Of a stretch of 64,000 nucleotides of DNA, positions 62,163 through 64,000 are shown in pieces (position 1 is the stretch's first letter; each line of letters opens with the position of its first letter). The notes beneath the pieces were generated by a model. That model had not been told where the DNA came from. It was given only the letters and a program-made list of their open reading frames with translations, and made no database searches. A program made the position numbers and the translations under genes. Source of the stretch: Synergistaceae bacterium (lineage in GTDB: Bacteria; Synergistota; Synergistia; Synergistales; Aminobacteriaceae). The DNA is taken from contig JAIRYN010000073.1 of assembly GCA_031267575.1 (NCBI GenBank), forward strand, positions 54,833 to 118,832, written 5' to 3'.

Positions 62163-63436
62163 GCGCTTTTGTGCTGGTCACACTGTTGCTCCTTTTCGTG
62201 CTGTTGCTGGGGTTGCCCGTGGCTTTCTCGCTGGGTGTGACGTCGGTGGTGCTCATTTTACAGTTCGGGCTTCCGATCAAACTCGTCGCCAACACGATCT
62301 TTACTTCCATGGACAGCTTCGTCCTCATCGCCATTCCCCTCTATATCCTGATGAGCCAGATATTGCTGGACGGACATATCGGTGACGACCTATTCGAGGT
62401 CATGAACGCCTGGGTGCGCCATCTCCCCGGAGGTCTCGCCATCGCGACGATCTTGGCATGTGCCTTCTTCGCGGCAATCACCGGATCTGGAGCCGCAACA
62501 GCCGCCACCATCGGCATGGTGGCCTTCCCCGCTCTGACGGAACGGGGTTACGACAAACGTTTCACCTTGGGACTTCTAGCGGCAGGGGGGACTCTGGGAA
62601 TCCTGATCCCTCCGAGCATTCCCCTGATCCTCTACGGCTCAATCACGGAGGAGTCGGTGGGAAAGCTTTTCATGGCCGGGATTATTCCGGGGCTTATACT
62701 TGCGGGGATATTCATTGCCTATGCCGTCTGGAAAAGCACGCGAGGCGGTTTTACTTCGATGCCTCGTACCTCCTGGAAAGAGCGATTCGAGATAACCTTG
62801 AAGAATTTCTGGGGAATCCTCCTGCCGTTTTTAATCGTGGGAGGCATCTACTCCGGGTCCTTCACTCCAACGGAAGCCGCCGCTATCGGGCTTGTCTATA
62901 GTCTCTTCGTCACGCTGGTTATTTATCGCACGATCCGTTTCCAGGATATTCCGACCATCTGTCTGAAGTCAGTGGGAACGAGCTGTATGATTGCTATGGT
63001 TGTGGCTGGGGCTGTGCTTTTCGGCCGCGTCATGACGATGCTGGAGATTCCGCAGAAGCTGACGGAACTGATTATTTCCTCTCAACTCTCTCCGATTATG
63101 TTCATCTTAGCTATGAACGCACTGATGATCGTTCTGGGGTGCATCTTGGAGACGGTATCGATCGTCCTTCTGACCATGCCCCTAGTAACACCGCTTCTGG
63201 CGGTCCTGAACATCGACCCGATATGGTACGCCATCATCCTGACGGTGAACATGACGATGGCATTGATCACGCCCCCCGTTGGAATGAATCTTTATGTTAT
63301 CAACAGCCTCAGAGACGACATCACTATGAAGGATGTCATTTCGGGCGTTCTTCCCTTCGTTGTTCTGATCTTCCTATTTTTGATCCTGACCATCGCGTTC
63401 CCGGTGATGAGCACCTGGCTACCGTCAGTCATGTGA
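62159..63436 (+). CDS. TRAP transporter large permease (DctM family), system 3
   Basis: A 425-residue DctM with about 12 hydrophobic segments: PLYILMSQILLDGHIGDDL, AITGSGAATAATIGMVAFPALTERGYD, TLGILIPPSIPLILYGSI, FTPTEAAAIGLVYSLFVTLV and MTMALITPPVGMNLYVINSL. Start ATG 62159 (MSAFVLV), overlapping the dctQ stop; the longer frame from 61829 lies inside dctQ. A strong terminator follows at 63503. Confidence 0.95.
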   Translation: MSAFVLVTLLLLFVLLLGLPVAFSLGVTSVVLILQFGLPIKLVANTIFTSMDSFVLIAIPLYILMSQILLDGHIGDDLFEVMNAWVRHLPGGLAIATILACAFFAAITGSGAATAATIGMVAFPALTERGYDKRFTLGLLAAGGTLGILIPPSIPLILYGSITEESVGKLFMAGIIPGLILAGIFIAYAVWKSTRGGFTSMPRTSWKERFEITLKNFWGILLPFLIVGGIYSGSFTPTEAAAIGLVYSLFVTLVIYRTIRFQDIPTICLKSVGTSCMIAMVVAGAVLFGRVMTMLEIPQKLTELIISSQLSPIMFILAMNALMIVLGCILETVSIVLLTMPLVTPLLAVLNIDPIWYAIILTVNMTMALITPPVGMNLYVINSLRDDITMKDVISGVLPFVVLIFLFLILTIAFPVMSTWLPSVM

Positions 63437-63502
63437 GTTTTGCCCCCTTCCTTGGTTTGGGATAAGCGCTTTTATGATCCGCGTGTACCCAACATTCAAC
63501 GA

Positions 63503-63528
63503 AAATGGCTCCCGTGAGGGAGCCATTT
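63503..63528 (+). terminator. Intrinsic terminator of the third TRAP operon
   Basis: AAATGGCTCCC (63503-63513), loop GTGA, GGGAGCCATTT (63518-63528), then CTGT: a perfect 11-bp stem 66 bases after the dctM stop. Confidence 0.82.
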
Positions 63529-63567
63529 CTGTATCGCTGTATCGTTTGTCTGTGATAATGTCCTCCT

Positions 63568-63635
63568 TTGACATACTCCCACGACTAAAATTGAACACAG
63601 ATGAAGGCGTTGGCTTGCTCGTCGTTTTATCGTAA
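63568..63635 (-). mobile_element. IS608-like miniature element, copy D (68-bp deletion form)
   Basis: On the minus strand it begins TTACGATAAAACGACGAGC and CAAGCCAACGCCTTC, then jumps to the right end TTTTAGTCGTGGGAGTATG and TCAA (plus 63568-63571). It keeps both ends of copies A and B but has lost the middle, including the tnpB tail. Confidence 0.65.
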
Positions 63636-63686
63636 AGCAATCGCTCATCATTTGGCGAGCGCTGTAAATTCAGATACGTTTTCTGT

Positions 63687-63969
63687 GGGTACAACGCCGC
63701 CGTGTTCAATCATCTAAATCTGTATCGTCTGTGAGCTTATTTAATTGCGACTATCAAAAGGTGTACTTTTTGACAGCCTTCCTATCACTGGCTAGCAACA
63801 GCAAAATAGCTAAATTTTTCCTAGGTATTATACCATAATTATTCCAAAATTTTGAGTCCAAATTTCAATTCTGGGATTTTATCAAAAAGTACACATTTTG
63901 ATAGCCGCGATTGGACGAGTTCACAGACAATAAAGGTTTAGGTGAGTGAACACGGCGGTGCTTTACCCA
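63687..63969. repeat. Imperfect inverted repeat of about 85 bp arms
   Basis: The arm 63687-63773 is the reverse complement, with scattered mismatches, of 63884-63969; the 110-bp centre is unique and AT-rich. Each arm carries an outward-facing TATCAAAA...TTTTGATA-type stem followed by a start-like GTG or TTG-AACACGGCG frame (MNTAALYPQ to the left, MNTAVLYPK to the right). It could be two head-to-head left ends of IS605-like elements (LYP resembles a TnpB start) or a miniature element. The right side runs off the window. Confidence 0.55.
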
Positions 63970-64000
63970 AAGAACCGGAAAAAGCGTTTGTAGAGGTTTT

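Overview
The window looks like a chromosome segment of a diderm, anaerobic, amino- and organic-acid-using bacterium. Synergistota is the best guess, inferred from gene content only. Outer-membrane machinery (a TolC-like channel, MacA/MacB, a PilQ secretin) sits beside Firmicutes-like traits (HrcA with a CIRCE operator, an Asp23-family protein near efp and nusB). There are three complete TRAP transporters, a DUF3798/DUF6672 ABC importer, an ornithine/alanine racemase-like enzyme and a DUF1667-type glycerol operon. Coding density is fairly high. The mobile DNA I can see is all decayed or miniature.

Layout. 1-6.7 kb: TolC-MacA-MacB-like efflux pump with its two-component system. 7.0-12.7 kb (minus): ABC importer of unknown substrate, divergent from uxuA (13.0-14.1 kb). 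14.2-18.7 kb: Gld-like ABC-2 exporter (ATPase, permease fused to a GldG-like domain, DUF4340 protein). 18.7-21.8 kb: first TRAP system. 22.2-24.9 kb: AI-2E-family permease and a PLP racemase. 25.1-30.9 kb (minus): glycerol operon glpF-glpK-glpA-like-oxidoreductase-DUF1667. 31.1-31.5 kb: a minisatellite of sixteen 20-bp units. 31.6-34.2 kb: rpsT and a DinG-like helicase. 34.2-41.1 kb: type IV pilus/type II secretion-like operon (pseudopilins, PilM, PilN, PilO, PilP-like, PilQ). 41.3-46.7 kb: housekeeping run efp, Zn-ribbon protein, Asp23, membrane protein, nusB, xseA, ahcY. 47.5-48.8 kb: mtaD. 49.1-54.9 kb: heat-shock operon hrcA-grpE-dnaK-dnaJ-second J protein. 55.1 kb: tRNA-Asn. 55.6-58.4 kb (minus): second TRAP system. 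58.4-60.1 kb (minus): ilvD. 60.6-63.4 kb: third TRAP system.

Two sequence-level phenomena cut across the annotation. First, IS200/IS605-type relics occur at many places. Among them is a ~295-bp miniature element, present as two full-length and two partial copies. It lies between TTAC and TCAA, the left and right cleavage tetranucleotides known for IS608, and keeps only the 3' end of a tnpB gene and its hairpins. One copy forms the junction between nusB and xseA. Second, exact tandem duplications of 10-24 bp are very common and repeatedly straddle stop codons (macB, dctP, glpF, pilQ, grpE, another dctP); others sit in leaders and coding tails. This suggests a genome prone to replication slippage. 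The response-regulator gene also shows an A9 tract where the well-placed start codon is out of frame with the protein, which is either a base error or a transcriptional-slippage site.
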